Shown here: positions 1-5,593 of the stretch, piece after piece
Numbering within the stretch: the stretch's first letter is position 1
Layout: every line of letters starts with the position of its first letter
Origin: PNKC01 sp039917655
Lineage (GTDB): Bacteria; Chloroflexota; Dehalococcoidia; Tepidiformales; Tepidiformaceae
NCBI GenBank assembly: GCA_039917655.1
Contig: JBDSJC010000289.1
Location: 1 to 9,530 of the forward strand
DNA: 9,530 bases
Reading direction: 5' to 3'
Program-made: the position numbers and the translations under genes
The notes under the pieces: model-generated
The model's input: the letters and a program-made list of their open reading frames with translations, nothing else
Told to the model about the DNA's origin: nothing
The model's database searches: none

Positions 1-347
1 ACAAGTTCGGTGCCGATGCTGGTGCGGGCGGCCGAGTCGTTCGTGTCGTTGGCGGCCTGGACGGCCAGCTCGCGCATACGCTGGAGGATCGAGTGGACTT
101 CGTCCATCGCGCCTTCAGCGGTCTGAATCATCGAAATGCCGTCGTTGGCGTTTCGGATGGCCTGGGTGTTGCCGCGGACCTGGGCACGCATCTTTTCGCT
201 GATGCCCAGGCCTGCCGCGTCGTCGGCGGCACGGTTGATGCGATAGCCGCTGGAGAGCTTCTCCAGCACCTTGCCCATCTTCATGCCCGTGATGCCGAGG
301 TTGCGTTGGGCGTTGATCGCGCTCGCGTTGGTCACAATGGATGACAT
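1..347 (-). CDS. fliC: Flagellin, N-terminal part (gene runs off the left edge)
   Basis: This is the first 115 residues of a flagellin, the subunit of the extracellular flagellar filament. Read on the minus strand, the protein starts MSSIVTNASAINAQRNL and continues with the conserved D0/D1 helices (LSSGYRINRAADDAAGL near residue 31, then RMRELAVQAAN near residue 90). The RELAVQ segment is the core of the region that TLR5 recognises in enterobacterial flagellins. The start is the ATG at 347-345. It aligns residue for residue with the start of the upstream flagellin and is preceded by a purine-rich AAAGGGG about 9 bases away. It is the second of two tandem flagellins. The two are roughly 80% identical over the first 100 residues, so they are diverged paralogues and not a fresh duplication. 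The C-terminal half lies outside the window, so completeness cannot be judged. Confidence 0.96.
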   Translation of the reverse strand, partial: MSSIVTNASAINAQRNLGITGMKMGKVLEKLSSGYRINRAADDAAGLGISEKMRAQVRGNTQAIRNANDGISMIQTAEGAMDEVHSILQRMRELAVQAANDTNDSAARTSIGTEL

Positions 348-373
348 TGTTCCTGTCCCCTTTCGTTTTCCCC

Positions 374-442
374 GGGGCCTCTGGTGGCCCCGAGTCCCGC
401 AGTGTTTGAGTCTTATGCGGGACTCTCCCCTTGGTTATCGCG
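374..442 (-). promoter_or_regulatory. Structured leader and possible promoter of the second flagellin
   Basis: Two inverted repeats abut each other upstream of the partial flagellin. The first is a perfect 10-bp repeat, GAGTCCCGCA at 392-401 against TGCGGGACTC at 416-425, with a 14-base loop. The second is GGGGCC at 374-379 against GGCCCC at 386-391, with a 6-base loop. Just upstream, the minus strand reads CGCGATAA (442-435), which matches 6 of 8 bases of the sigma-28 -10 element GCCGATAA. No matching -35 is found at the expected spacing, so the promoter call is weak. If it is used, transcription would begin close to the first stem-loop. A 5' stem-loop that stabilises the mRNA is one possible role. 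Confidence 0.4.
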
Positions 443-592
443 GACATCTCGGACTATTGGGGGTGCAGAAAAGAGGACGGACGGGGACACGGAGTGTGAA
501 TCAGGTGGCGATCGTTGCGGCTGGGCGCCATTCCGGTTGACAGGCGGTGGCAGGCACAGGCCGGGGATCCTGAAAATCGCAAAGAACGTGAA

Positions 593-629
593 GAAGGGCG
601 GGTCCGGGGAGTTCCCGAACCCGCCCTTC
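593..629 (-). terminator. Strong hairpin terminator after the complete flagellin gene
   Basis: Positions 593-608 pair with 614-629 around a 5-base loop to give a 16-bp stem, starting 36 bases after the flagellin stop. The only imperfection (604 against 618) is a G-U pair when transcribed on the minus strand but a C-A mismatch on the plus strand, which favours minus-strand function. The downstream sequence is only moderately T-rich (TTCACGTTCTTTG), so it is not a textbook U-tract. Confidence 0.8.
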
Positions 630-664
630 AGTTGAGAGCGGCGTCGATCAAGGGGTCAGCGGCG

Positions 665-2194
665 TTACCGCTGGAGCAGCTGGAGCACCGCCTGGGGAGT
701 CTGGTTGGCCTGGGCAAGCACTGAGACGCCTGCCGACTGAAGGATGTTCGACGCCACCATGTCGCTGGAAAGCTCAGCGATATCGGCGTCGCGGATGCGG
801 CTCTCACTGGCGCTCAGGTTCTCGACGCTGACGCCGAGGCTGTTGATCGTGTGTTCGAGGCGGTTCTGAGCCGCACCGAGGGTGCCGCGGGTGCTGTTCA
901 GCGTCTGAATCGCGCCGTCGAGGGCGGACATCAGGTTGTGGGCGTCGGTGATCGTCTTGACGACCTGGGTGCCGAGGGTGGAGATGAGTCCGGTTGGGCC
1001 GCCGAGCTTAAAGGCAAGGGAACCGAGCTGATCCGATTGCATGCTGGCGAACGTCAAGGCAAGGGTGTCCGGGACGTTCGCGCCAACCTGGAGCGTGCTG
1101 GTGTTACCTGAGCCGGCGATGATGATGCTGTTGTTGTTGGCGCTCGTCAGCGCCGCCGCGATCTGCGCCGGGGTACGGCCGGCGGGGCCAGCGGTCAGGG
1201 TGATCTGGATGCCAAGCTGGTTGAAATCGACCGTCGAACTTCCGTTGGCGCCCAGGGTTGGGGCGGCGATCGTCTGTGTGGTGCCATCGGCGCCGGTGAG
1301 AATCAGGTCGGTCCCTGTTGTGGTGAACGTGTAGGTCTGCGGTTTGGCGGTCGTCGCGAGGATGTTCACGCCGGTGCCATCAAAGACCATCGTGTCGTTG
1401 GCCGCGGCGGTGGCATCGGCGAGGAACGTTGCGAAGGTGTAAGCGCCTGCGCCGGCGTTATTTACGGTGAGCGCGGTGCCGTTGCTGAAGGTGACGGTGG
1501 ACGAGGCGCCAGCGCCAATGGTCGCGCCGCTGGCGAAGGCTGTTGCCGTGCCGAGGACGGTAGAGCCCTGGCGCAGTTCGAGCGTACCGCCGTTATTCAC
1601 CATCTGCGTGGAGCCCACGACAGGGTTGGTGATGGCCGACACTGTGACGGAGCCGCTCAGCGTGTCTCCGGCCACGAGGTCGTTCGCGGGTACCCCGGCG
1701 CTGGCGGCGCCGATCGCCTTGCCGTTGACCAGGCTGGTGGCGGCGACCCCGCCGATCTGGCTCGAGAGCGCTCCCGTGAGGACCTTCTGGCCGTTGAATT
1801 CGGTACTGAAGGAGATGCGGTCGATCTCGTTCCGAAGCTGTGCGATCTCCTCGCCAATGCTGGTGCGCTCAGGCCCGTTGTCGGCGTACGTGCCGTTAGC
1901 GGCCTGGACGGCGAGTTCACGCATGCGCTGGAGGATCGAATGTACTTCGTCCATCGCGCCTTCCGCGGTCTGCAGCATTGAGATGCCATCCTGGGCGTTA
2001 CGCAGGGCCTGCTTGTTGCCGCGAATCTGGGCGCGCATTTTCTCGCTGATGGCGAGGCCCGCGGCGTCATCGGCGGCACGGTTGATGCGATAGCCGCTGG
2101 CGAGCTTTTCGAGCGTCTTGCCCATGCGCAGGCCCGTCTTCGCCAAGTTTCGCTGGCCGTTGATGGCGCTGATGTTCGTCATGATCCTGGTCAT
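665..2194 (-). CDS. fliC: Flagellin, complete
   Basis: This 509-residue flagellin is the structural subunit of the flagellar filament, exported by the flagellar type III apparatus. The N-terminal D0/D1 part spans about residues 1-145, with ASGYRINRAADDAAGLAIS (32-50), RMRELAVQAANGTY (90-103) and the D1 signature TEFNGQKVL (131-139). The C-terminal D1/D0 part spans about 415-509 and ends in LLQR. The middle, about 146-410, is a long Thr/Ala/Gly/Asn-rich region of the kind that forms the exposed D2/D3 domains and varies between strains. The start is the ATG at 2194-2192, with AGAGGAGA about 9 bases upstream. A second in-frame ATG at codon 5 is less likely, because the first one aligns exactly with the neighbouring flagellin. 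The gene has its own sigma-28-like promoter and terminator, so it is probably transcribed alone. Confidence 0.98.
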   Translation of the reverse strand: MTRIMTNISAINGQRNLAKTGLRMGKTLEKLASGYRINRAADDAAGLAISEKMRAQIRGNKQALRNAQDGISMLQTAEGAMDEVHSILQRMRELAVQAANGTYADNGPERTSIGEEIAQLRNEIDRISFSTEFNGQKVLTGALSSQIGGVAATSLVNGKAIGAASAGVPANDLVAGDTLSGSVTVSAITNPVVGSTQMVNNGGTLELRQGSTVLGTATAFASGATIGAGASSTVTFSNGTALTVNNAGAGAYTFATFLADATAAANDTMVFDGTGVNILATTAKPQTYTFTTTGTDLILTGADGTTQTIAAPTLGANGSSTVDFNQLGIQITLTAGPAGRTPAQIAAALTSANNNSIIIAGSGNTSTLQVGANVPDTLALTFASMQSDQLGSLAFKLGGPTGLISTLGTQVVKTITDAHNLMSALDGAIQTLNSTRGTLGAAQNRLEHTINSLGVSVENLSASESRIRDADIAELSSDMVASNILQSAGVSVLAQANQTPQAVLQLLQR

Positions 2195-2203
2195 TGCTGT
2201 TGT

Positions 2204-2231
2204 CTCCTCTGTTTATGCCGCCGGGGAGGAG
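2204..2231 (-). promoter_or_regulatory. Possible hairpin covering the flagellin ribosome-binding site
   Basis: The Shine-Dalgarno core GAGGAG of the complete flagellin gene (minus strand, 2209-2204) is exactly complementary to CUCCUC at 2231-2226 in the same leader, with a 16-base loop between. The pairing would hide the ribosome-binding site. Six base pairs over a purine-rich motif can arise by chance, so this is only a candidate translational switch. Confidence 0.3.
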
Positions 2232-2263
2232 TTGCCGCTCTCTCGCCAGTGGCTACACGGTGT

Positions 2264-2290
2264 TAATCGGGTGACAACGGTGGAACTTCA
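2264..2290 (-). promoter_or_regulatory. Sigma-28 (FliA-type) promoter of the complete flagellin
   Basis: On the minus strand, TGAAGTTC (2290-2283), an 11-base spacer and CCCGATTA (2271-2264) match the sigma-28 consensus TAAAGTTT-N11-GCCGATAA at 6 of 8 bases in each half, with exact spacing. The element ends 69 bases before the flagellin start codon, which predicts a leader of about 63 bases. Flagellins are classic late-class sigma-28 genes, so the location supports the call. A fliA gene is not in the window. Confidence 0.7.
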
Positions 2291-2306
2291 GTGACAAAAC
2301 GGTGGA
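2271..2306. repeat. Direct repeat pair over the flagellin promoter
   Basis: Two near-identical elements, gtgacaacggtgga (2271-2284) and gtgacaaaacggtgga (2291-2306), differ only by two extra A residues. Their starts are 20 bases apart, about two helical turns. One lies across the promoter spacer and the other just upstream of the -35. This arrangement suits a regulator binding on one face of the DNA, but no such regulator is identified. Confidence 0.45.
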
Positions 2307-2329
2307 GCAAGCCAAGATCAGGGTATTGC

Positions 2330-2436
2330 CCTACGGAAGTTGGCCGTAGGCATCAGCGGCCGGCCCCCGACCCTGCCCTCCCTCCGCTCCTCCTGAGCCT
2401 ATCGGAGGATGAGCGAGGCGCCGGCCGTCGGCCGGC
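2330..2436 (-). other. Stem-loops after the anti-sigma candidate gene
   Basis: The sequence after the stop at 2446 contains three possible hairpins. They are a 7-bp stem at 2420-2436 (GCCGGCC, loop GTC), a bulged 5+4-bp stem at 2385-2415, and a perfect 7-bp stem at 2330-2350 (CCTACGG / CCGTAGG). None is followed by a T-run on the minus strand. One or more may end the operon before the flagellin promoter, but none is a clear intrinsic terminator. Confidence 0.3.
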
Positions 2437-2445
2437 AGCGGACCG

Positions 2446-3675
2446 CTAGCGAGTTGGCTTCGCACCCACCCAGATGACATCGGCGATGAGCCGGCCGGTG
2501 GCACGATCCACGCCACCCTGGATGACCACTGCGTGACCCAGGGCGAGGTTGCCGCCGCGAAAACGCTCCGCCGTCAGCTCGGCGCCTGGACCGATGACGA
2601 TGCGCGTCTCCAACGTGACAACCACCTGTACGGGTCCGCGGTCTGTGTGCAGGCGAAGCACGTTTCCATCGCGAGCAAGGATGATCCCCGCGACCCCAGA
2701 GAGAGCGGGACGCGCCACCGGGGTCGGCTGGCCCGGGTTGGAAACCGGCGTCAGCGAAAACTCGCCACTGGCGTTGCCCGGCTCCTGGGAGACGACCACG
2801 CTGCGGCCGACCGCCGCCTCGCTGCCGTTCAGCAGCTCACCGAGCGTCTTTGCGTTGACCGCCACCACAAACTGTTCGCCATTGCTGACGGCCACCAGGA
2901 CACGGGCCGATTTGCCATCCTGCGCAACCGCGAGGACGGTAATTCGACCCTCAAGTCCCTTCCGCAGTTCGCGAAGCAGCGTGAGCCTGGTCTTCGCCGG
3001 AGGCTTCGCGTCCGCTTTGAGGACGGAAAGCGTGCGTGCAGCAATCTTCGTCGTCTTACTATCTTTCGCGACTGTCCCGGCGACCGTCACCGAGTCTCCT
3101 GGCTTGAGCGTCGATGGGTCCACGGCGTGATCTGCGTTCGTCACCGCATTGAGGTCGCCGAGGCCGATTTCGATCTCGCCGAAATCAGACGAGAGGGTCG
3201 CGGTGCGGGCGGCGCCTTCGCCTGAGGTGGCGGTGATCACGCCCTGGAGCTGGGCGTAGTCATTGACGTTCAGCACCTGCGCGGAGGCGGTATCCACGCC
3301 ACCGTAGGGCTGCGAGGCGATGACCGCAACGAGTGCGACGAGACCGATGACCACGGCAGATCCCGCGAGGGTGAGCCCGCGGTGCACGGCCAGCGCCCGC
3401 GCCAACAGGCCGCGGCGGGGCGAGCCCGGCACGACCGGGCGGGACACCGGGACAGAAGCGGCCGTCTCCGCAGCCATGAAACGCTGGAAACGTGCCCGCG
3501 CCGTAGGCACTGCATGGCCGCTTTCGGCCTGAGCAGCTGCGCGCAACGTGCGTGCGGTCCCGGCAGCGGCGAGCAGTTTTTCTACTTCGACGCGTTCATT
3601 CGCAGAGGCTCCCGCTGGCACAGCACCACTTTCGAGCGCTTCTTCAAGCAACTGGTCGATTCGGTTGCTGGTCAT
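2446..3675 (-). CDS. Membrane-anchored anti-sigma factor candidate with three beta-rich repeats
   Basis: This 409-residue protein is probably a single-pass membrane protein. Residues 1-100 are charged, Ala-rich and likely cytoplasmic. A hydrophobic stretch at about 101-120 (LTLAGSAVVIGLVALVAVIA) follows the basic PRRGLLARALAVHRG. The rest would be outside. That part holds three similar blocks, each opening with a G-x-I core and ending in a V/G-rich strand: about 141-219, 240-312 and 326-405. They resemble the small beta domains annotated as DUF5666 in other bacteria, though I cannot confirm this without a profile search. The start codon overlaps the stop of the ECF sigma gene (ATGA) and has no clear ribosome-binding site of its own, so translation is probably coupled. 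By analogy with other ECF operons it should bind and hold its sigma partner. I do not see a zinc-binding HxxxCxxC anti-sigma motif, so this role is inferred mainly from context and topology. Confidence 0.75.
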   Translation of the reverse strand: MTSNRIDQLLEEALESGAVPAGASANERVEVEKLLAAAGTARTLRAAAQAESGHAVPTARARFQRFMAAETAASVPVSRPVVPGSPRRGLLARALAVHRGLTLAGSAVVIGLVALVAVIASQPYGGVDTASAQVLNVNDYAQLQGVITATSGEGAARTATLSSDFGEIEIGLGDLNAVTNADHAVDPSTLKPGDSVTVAGTVAKDSKTTKIAARTLSVLKADAKPPAKTRLTLLRELRKGLEGRITVLAVAQDGKSARVLVAVSNGEQFVVAVNAKTLGELLNGSEAAVGRSVVVSQEPGNASGEFSLTPVSNPGQPTPVARPALSGVAGIILARDGNVLRLHTDRGPVQVVVTLETRIVIGPGAELTAERFRGGNLALGHAVVIQGGVDRATGRLIADVIWVGAKPTR

Positions 3676-4268
3676 GGAGAGCCCCCGTGGGGGTAGTGAG
3701 CGCTGGCGAGCGCCCGCTGCATGGCTGCGAGGGCCCGGCGCTGGAGGTTCTTGACTGCGTCCTCGGAGCGATTCATAAGGAGGGCCGTCTCCGCCACCGA
3801 GCGGTCGAGCAGGAAGCGGTGTGAGATGACCTCGTGTTGGTCTTCGGTGAGGTCGCGCATCGCCGCGGCGAGGTCGTGGTGGAGGTCGATGCTAGCTGCG
3901 GCGTCCGGTTCAGAAAACTCGACGGTCCCATCGAGTTCGGCGGTGTAGCCGCTGCGGCCGAGCTTTTTGACGTGGTCACGGACGACATTGCGGGCGATGC
4001 CAATGAGCCAGCCTTCGATTGGGACCCCGCGGTAGTCAAAGCGGGCGGCGTTCGCGAAGGCGATTTCGAAGACCTGCGAAGCGATGTCCTCAGCCTCCGG
4101 GGCGCCGCGCAGGCGGTAGCGGACGAAGGCGAAGACGCCCCGGTAGTGCAGCTCGAAGATCGTGCCCCACGCGTCAGGGTCGCGCGCAACGGCACGCTGC
4201 GCGAGCGCTTCAGCGTTCGAACGGCCAGGAGCCGCAGGGTCATCTATCTCTACCTCGGTGTCGCTCAC
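3672..4268 (-). CDS. ECF-family RNA polymerase sigma factor
   Basis: This 198-residue sigma-70-family factor of the extracytoplasmic-function type directs RNA polymerase to its own promoter set. Region 2 spans about 36-103 and includes APEAEDIASQVFEIAF (56-71) and EGWLIGIARNVVRDHVKK (85-102), the usual core-binding and -10 recognition helices. Region 4 spans about 137-188, with LTEDQHEVI and the helix-turn-helix around SVAETALLMNRSEDAVKNLQRRA (split across 157-179). There is no region 1.1 or region 3, as expected for ECF factors. The start is a GTG at 4268-4266; no ATG exists in frame nearby and the ribosome-binding site is weak. The gene lies 64 bases after the GNAT gene and overlaps the downstream membrane protein by ATGA. 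No GGAAC/CGTC-type autoregulated promoter is visible upstream. Target genes are not identifiable from this window. Confidence 0.94.
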   Translation of the reverse strand: MSDTEVEIDDPAAPGRSNAEALAQRAVARDPDAWGTIFELHYRGVFAFVRYRLRGAPEAEDIASQVFEIAFANAARFDYRGVPIEGWLIGIARNVVRDHVKKLGRSGYTAELDGTVEFSEPDAAASIDLHHDLAAAMRDLTEDQHEVISHRFLLDRSVAETALLMNRSEDAVKNLQRRALAAMQRALASAHYPHGGSP

Positions 4269-4332
4269 AGCGGATTCACTGTACGTATGGCGCGAAGCAG
4301 GCGATAGGTGACGGGCGGCGGGCGGCGCGCAC

Positions 4333-4830
4333 TCAGCGCCAGAGGTGCCGTTGGAGGTAGGCCACGTCGTGCCAGGCGCCCAGCTTGTAGCCCATGTGCT
4401 GGTTGAGCGCCGATTGTTCGAAGCCGAGCGAGCGATGCAAGGCGAGACTCGGCTCCTGACAGGCGACGACGCCCGCCATCACAACGTGAACACCGAGATG
4501 CTTCGCCTCTTCCAGAATCTCAATCAGTAGCGCGCGGCCAACTCCCTGTCCACGAAAGGCGTCGGCGATGTAGATGGATTCGTCTTTGGTGGTCTCGTAT
4601 GCGCGCTTCGGGCTCCAGTCAGAGAGCGCGCACCAGCCGGCGATCTCGCCGCCAGCATCGGCAACCAGCACCGAAAGGCCCTTGGCGACGCGTTGCTCGA
4701 ACCATCCCAGCCGCCAAGCGTCGCTCATGGGCTCGGTGTCGAAGGTCGCTGGCGAACTCTCAACGTAGAAGTTGTAGATAGCGTTGATCGCGGGCAGATC
4801 GGCGGTGGTCGCGGGGCGGACGGCGGGCAC
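4333..4830 (-). CDS. GNAT N-acetyltransferase, phosphinothricin/L-amino-acid acetyltransferase-like
   Basis: This 165-residue cytoplasmic enzyme is predicted to transfer an acetyl group from acetyl-CoA to a small amine. It begins VRPATTADLPAINAIYNFYV, and its TFDTEP near residue 29 is typical of the Pat/MnaT group, which acetylates phosphinothricin, methionine sulfoximine or related amino acids. Motif A, the acetyl-CoA pyrophosphate loop, is RGQGVGRALL (93-102). The preceding DESIYI (83-88) holds Glu84, at the position of the proposed catalytic Glu. LHRSLGFEQ (131-139) is the usual motif B. The substrate cannot be set from sequence. The start is a GTG at 4830-4828, with GAGGA 5 bases upstream (4840-4836). 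That site overlaps the pyrE stop codon, so the two genes are probably translationally coupled. Confidence 0.93.
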   Translation of the reverse strand: MPAVRPATTADLPAINAIYNFYVESSPATFDTEPMSDAWRLGWFEQRVAKGLSVLVADAGGEIAGWCALSDWSPKRAYETTKDESIYIADAFRGQGVGRALLIEILEEAKHLGVHVVMAGVVACQEPSLALHRSLGFEQSALNQHMGYKLGAWHDVAYLQRHLWR

Positions 4831-4838
4831 AAGCGTCC

Positions 4839-5483
4839 TCAGGCGGGACGCGATTCGAGGTAGGACATCGTCTCGCGGTAGACATCTTCCGGGATGTGGC
4901 CCGCAGACATTAGGAAGGTGGCGATCTGTTCGAGCGTGAGGATGCTGATTAGATTGATGCCCGCCTTCTTCAGCGCCGCCTTCCCGCCCTCCTGGCGGTC
5001 GATCAGCGTCACCGCGTCGCGGACCACGAGCCCAGCCTCGGAGAGGGTGGTGGCGGTTTGCAGGATGCTTCCGCCGCCGGTAATCAGGTCGTCGATAATC
5101 AGGCAGCTCTGCCCACGCACATAGATGCCCTCGATCACGTCCGCTTTGTCCGTCGCGGGCGGGTGGATGTAGATCATCGGGCAGCCAACGTTGAGCGAGA
5201 ACGCCGTGGCCACATGCAGTCCACCGAATGGCACTCCGGCGACCAGCGTGAACGGCTGGACGTGCGGGTTCTTCATCGAAAGGAGGGCCTTCAGCTCGTC
5301 CTCGATGATCTTCGCGCAGCGAGCAAGCGCCTTCGGGTTGCTGATCAGGCGCCGCAGGTTCACGTAGATTGGCGAGTGGACCGCCGTACGGCCGAGCGTG
5401 AAGTCACCGAATTCGATGGCGTTTAGTTTCCAGAGTTCTTCGGCGAGCCAGAGGTTGCCGGCGGGCTTCGTGGATTTCGTCAA
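4839..5483 (-). CDS. pyrE: Orotate phosphoribosyltransferase-like protein
   Basis: This 214-residue protein belongs to the OPRT family, which joins orotate and PRPP to make OMP in UMP synthesis. FTLGRTAVHSPIYVNLRRLI (28-47) is the N-terminal OPRT signature. AGVPFGGLHVATAF (82-95) is the substrate-loop region. CLIIDDLITGGGS (127-139) is a well-formed PRPP-binding motif. The segment after it (DAVTLIDRQEGGKAAL) resembles the OPRT domain of eukaryotic UMP synthases. The odd part is the mobile catalytic loop, about 104-119. Family members usually have a basic K/R cluster and K-x-H/Y-G here, but this protein reads IYIHPPATDKADVIEG, with the main catalytic lysine and the H/Y-G apparently missing. 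It may be a divergent but active OPRT, or a PRTase with another substrate. The start is a TTG at 5483-5481 with GGAG (5495-5492) 8 bases upstream. A stop codon lies upstream in frame and no in-frame ATG is available there. Confidence 0.88.
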   Translation of the reverse strand: MTKSTKPAGNLWLAEELWKLNAIEFGDFTLGRTAVHSPIYVNLRRLISNPKALARCAKIIEDELKALLSMKNPHVQPFTLVAGVPFGGLHVATAFSLNVGCPMIYIHPPATDKADVIEGIYVRGQSCLIIDDLITGGGSILQTATTLSEAGLVVRDAVTLIDRQEGGKAALKKAGINLISILTLEQIATFLMSAGHIPEDVYRETMSYLESRPA

Positions 5484-5562
5484 AACAGCTTCTCCGCGAG
5501 ACGTCTGGCGTCTTCATTCTTAGTCTTCGGGTTTCCGGACAGTGGGGACGGGGCGCGCGACT

Positions 5563-5591
5563 GTTTCTGTCCTCAACCAGTTAGGTGTCAA
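5563..5591 (-). promoter_or_regulatory. Weak candidate promoter before pyrE
   Basis: A perfect -35 hexamer TTGACA sits on the minus strand at 5591-5586, overlapping the stop of the dehydrogenase gene (5596-5594) only closely. At 16-18 bases further on, the best -10 match is CAGAAA (3 of 6), so the promoter is poorly supported. It would place the start of a pyrE-GNAT-sigma-anti-sigma transcript in the 110-base gap after the dehydrogenase gene. Confidence 0.25.
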
Positions 5592-5593
5592 GT

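Larger units (their letters stand above)
348..664. other. Spacer between the two flagellin genes
   Basis: This stretch of 317 bases has no convincing gene on either strand. Short open frames exist, but none has a family-like sequence or a good start. It holds the terminator of the upstream flagellin (593-629) and a structured leader for the downstream flagellin (374-425). Between about 443 and 592 I see no clear repeats, and no convincing promoter on the minus strand beyond the weak candidate described for 374-442. Confidence 0.7.

Noticed and set aside
115..447. Open frame of 110 codons on the minus strand overlapping the partial flagellin
   Set aside because: It is out of frame with the flagellin, whose conserved sequence runs through the same DNA; the product has no family-like features.
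537..542. TTGACA on the plus strand between the flagellins
   Set aside because: No -10 element follows at 16-18 bases and there is no plus-strand gene for it to serve.
1467..2093. Long plus-strand open frame of 208 codons inside the complete flagellin
   Set aside because: It is antisense to a certain flagellin; long antisense frames are common in GC-rich genes and its sequence shows no domain.
2331..2516. Minus-strand open frame of 61 codons at the end of the anti-sigma candidate
   Set aside because: It overlaps a better gene in another frame, and its Gly/Pro/Ala-rich product looks like translated GC-rich spacer.
3682..3693. CCCCCGTGGGGG palindrome just before the anti-sigma start
   Set aside because: It lies in the sigma C-terminal codons and the usable stem is only about 4 bp; too small to claim a control element.
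4207..4310. Imperfect direct repeat around the sigma factor start (ttcagcgttcgaacggc against ttcactgtacgtatggc)
   Set aside because: Only about two thirds of the bases match over 30 positions and half of it is coding; this is within what chance gives in GC-rich DNA.
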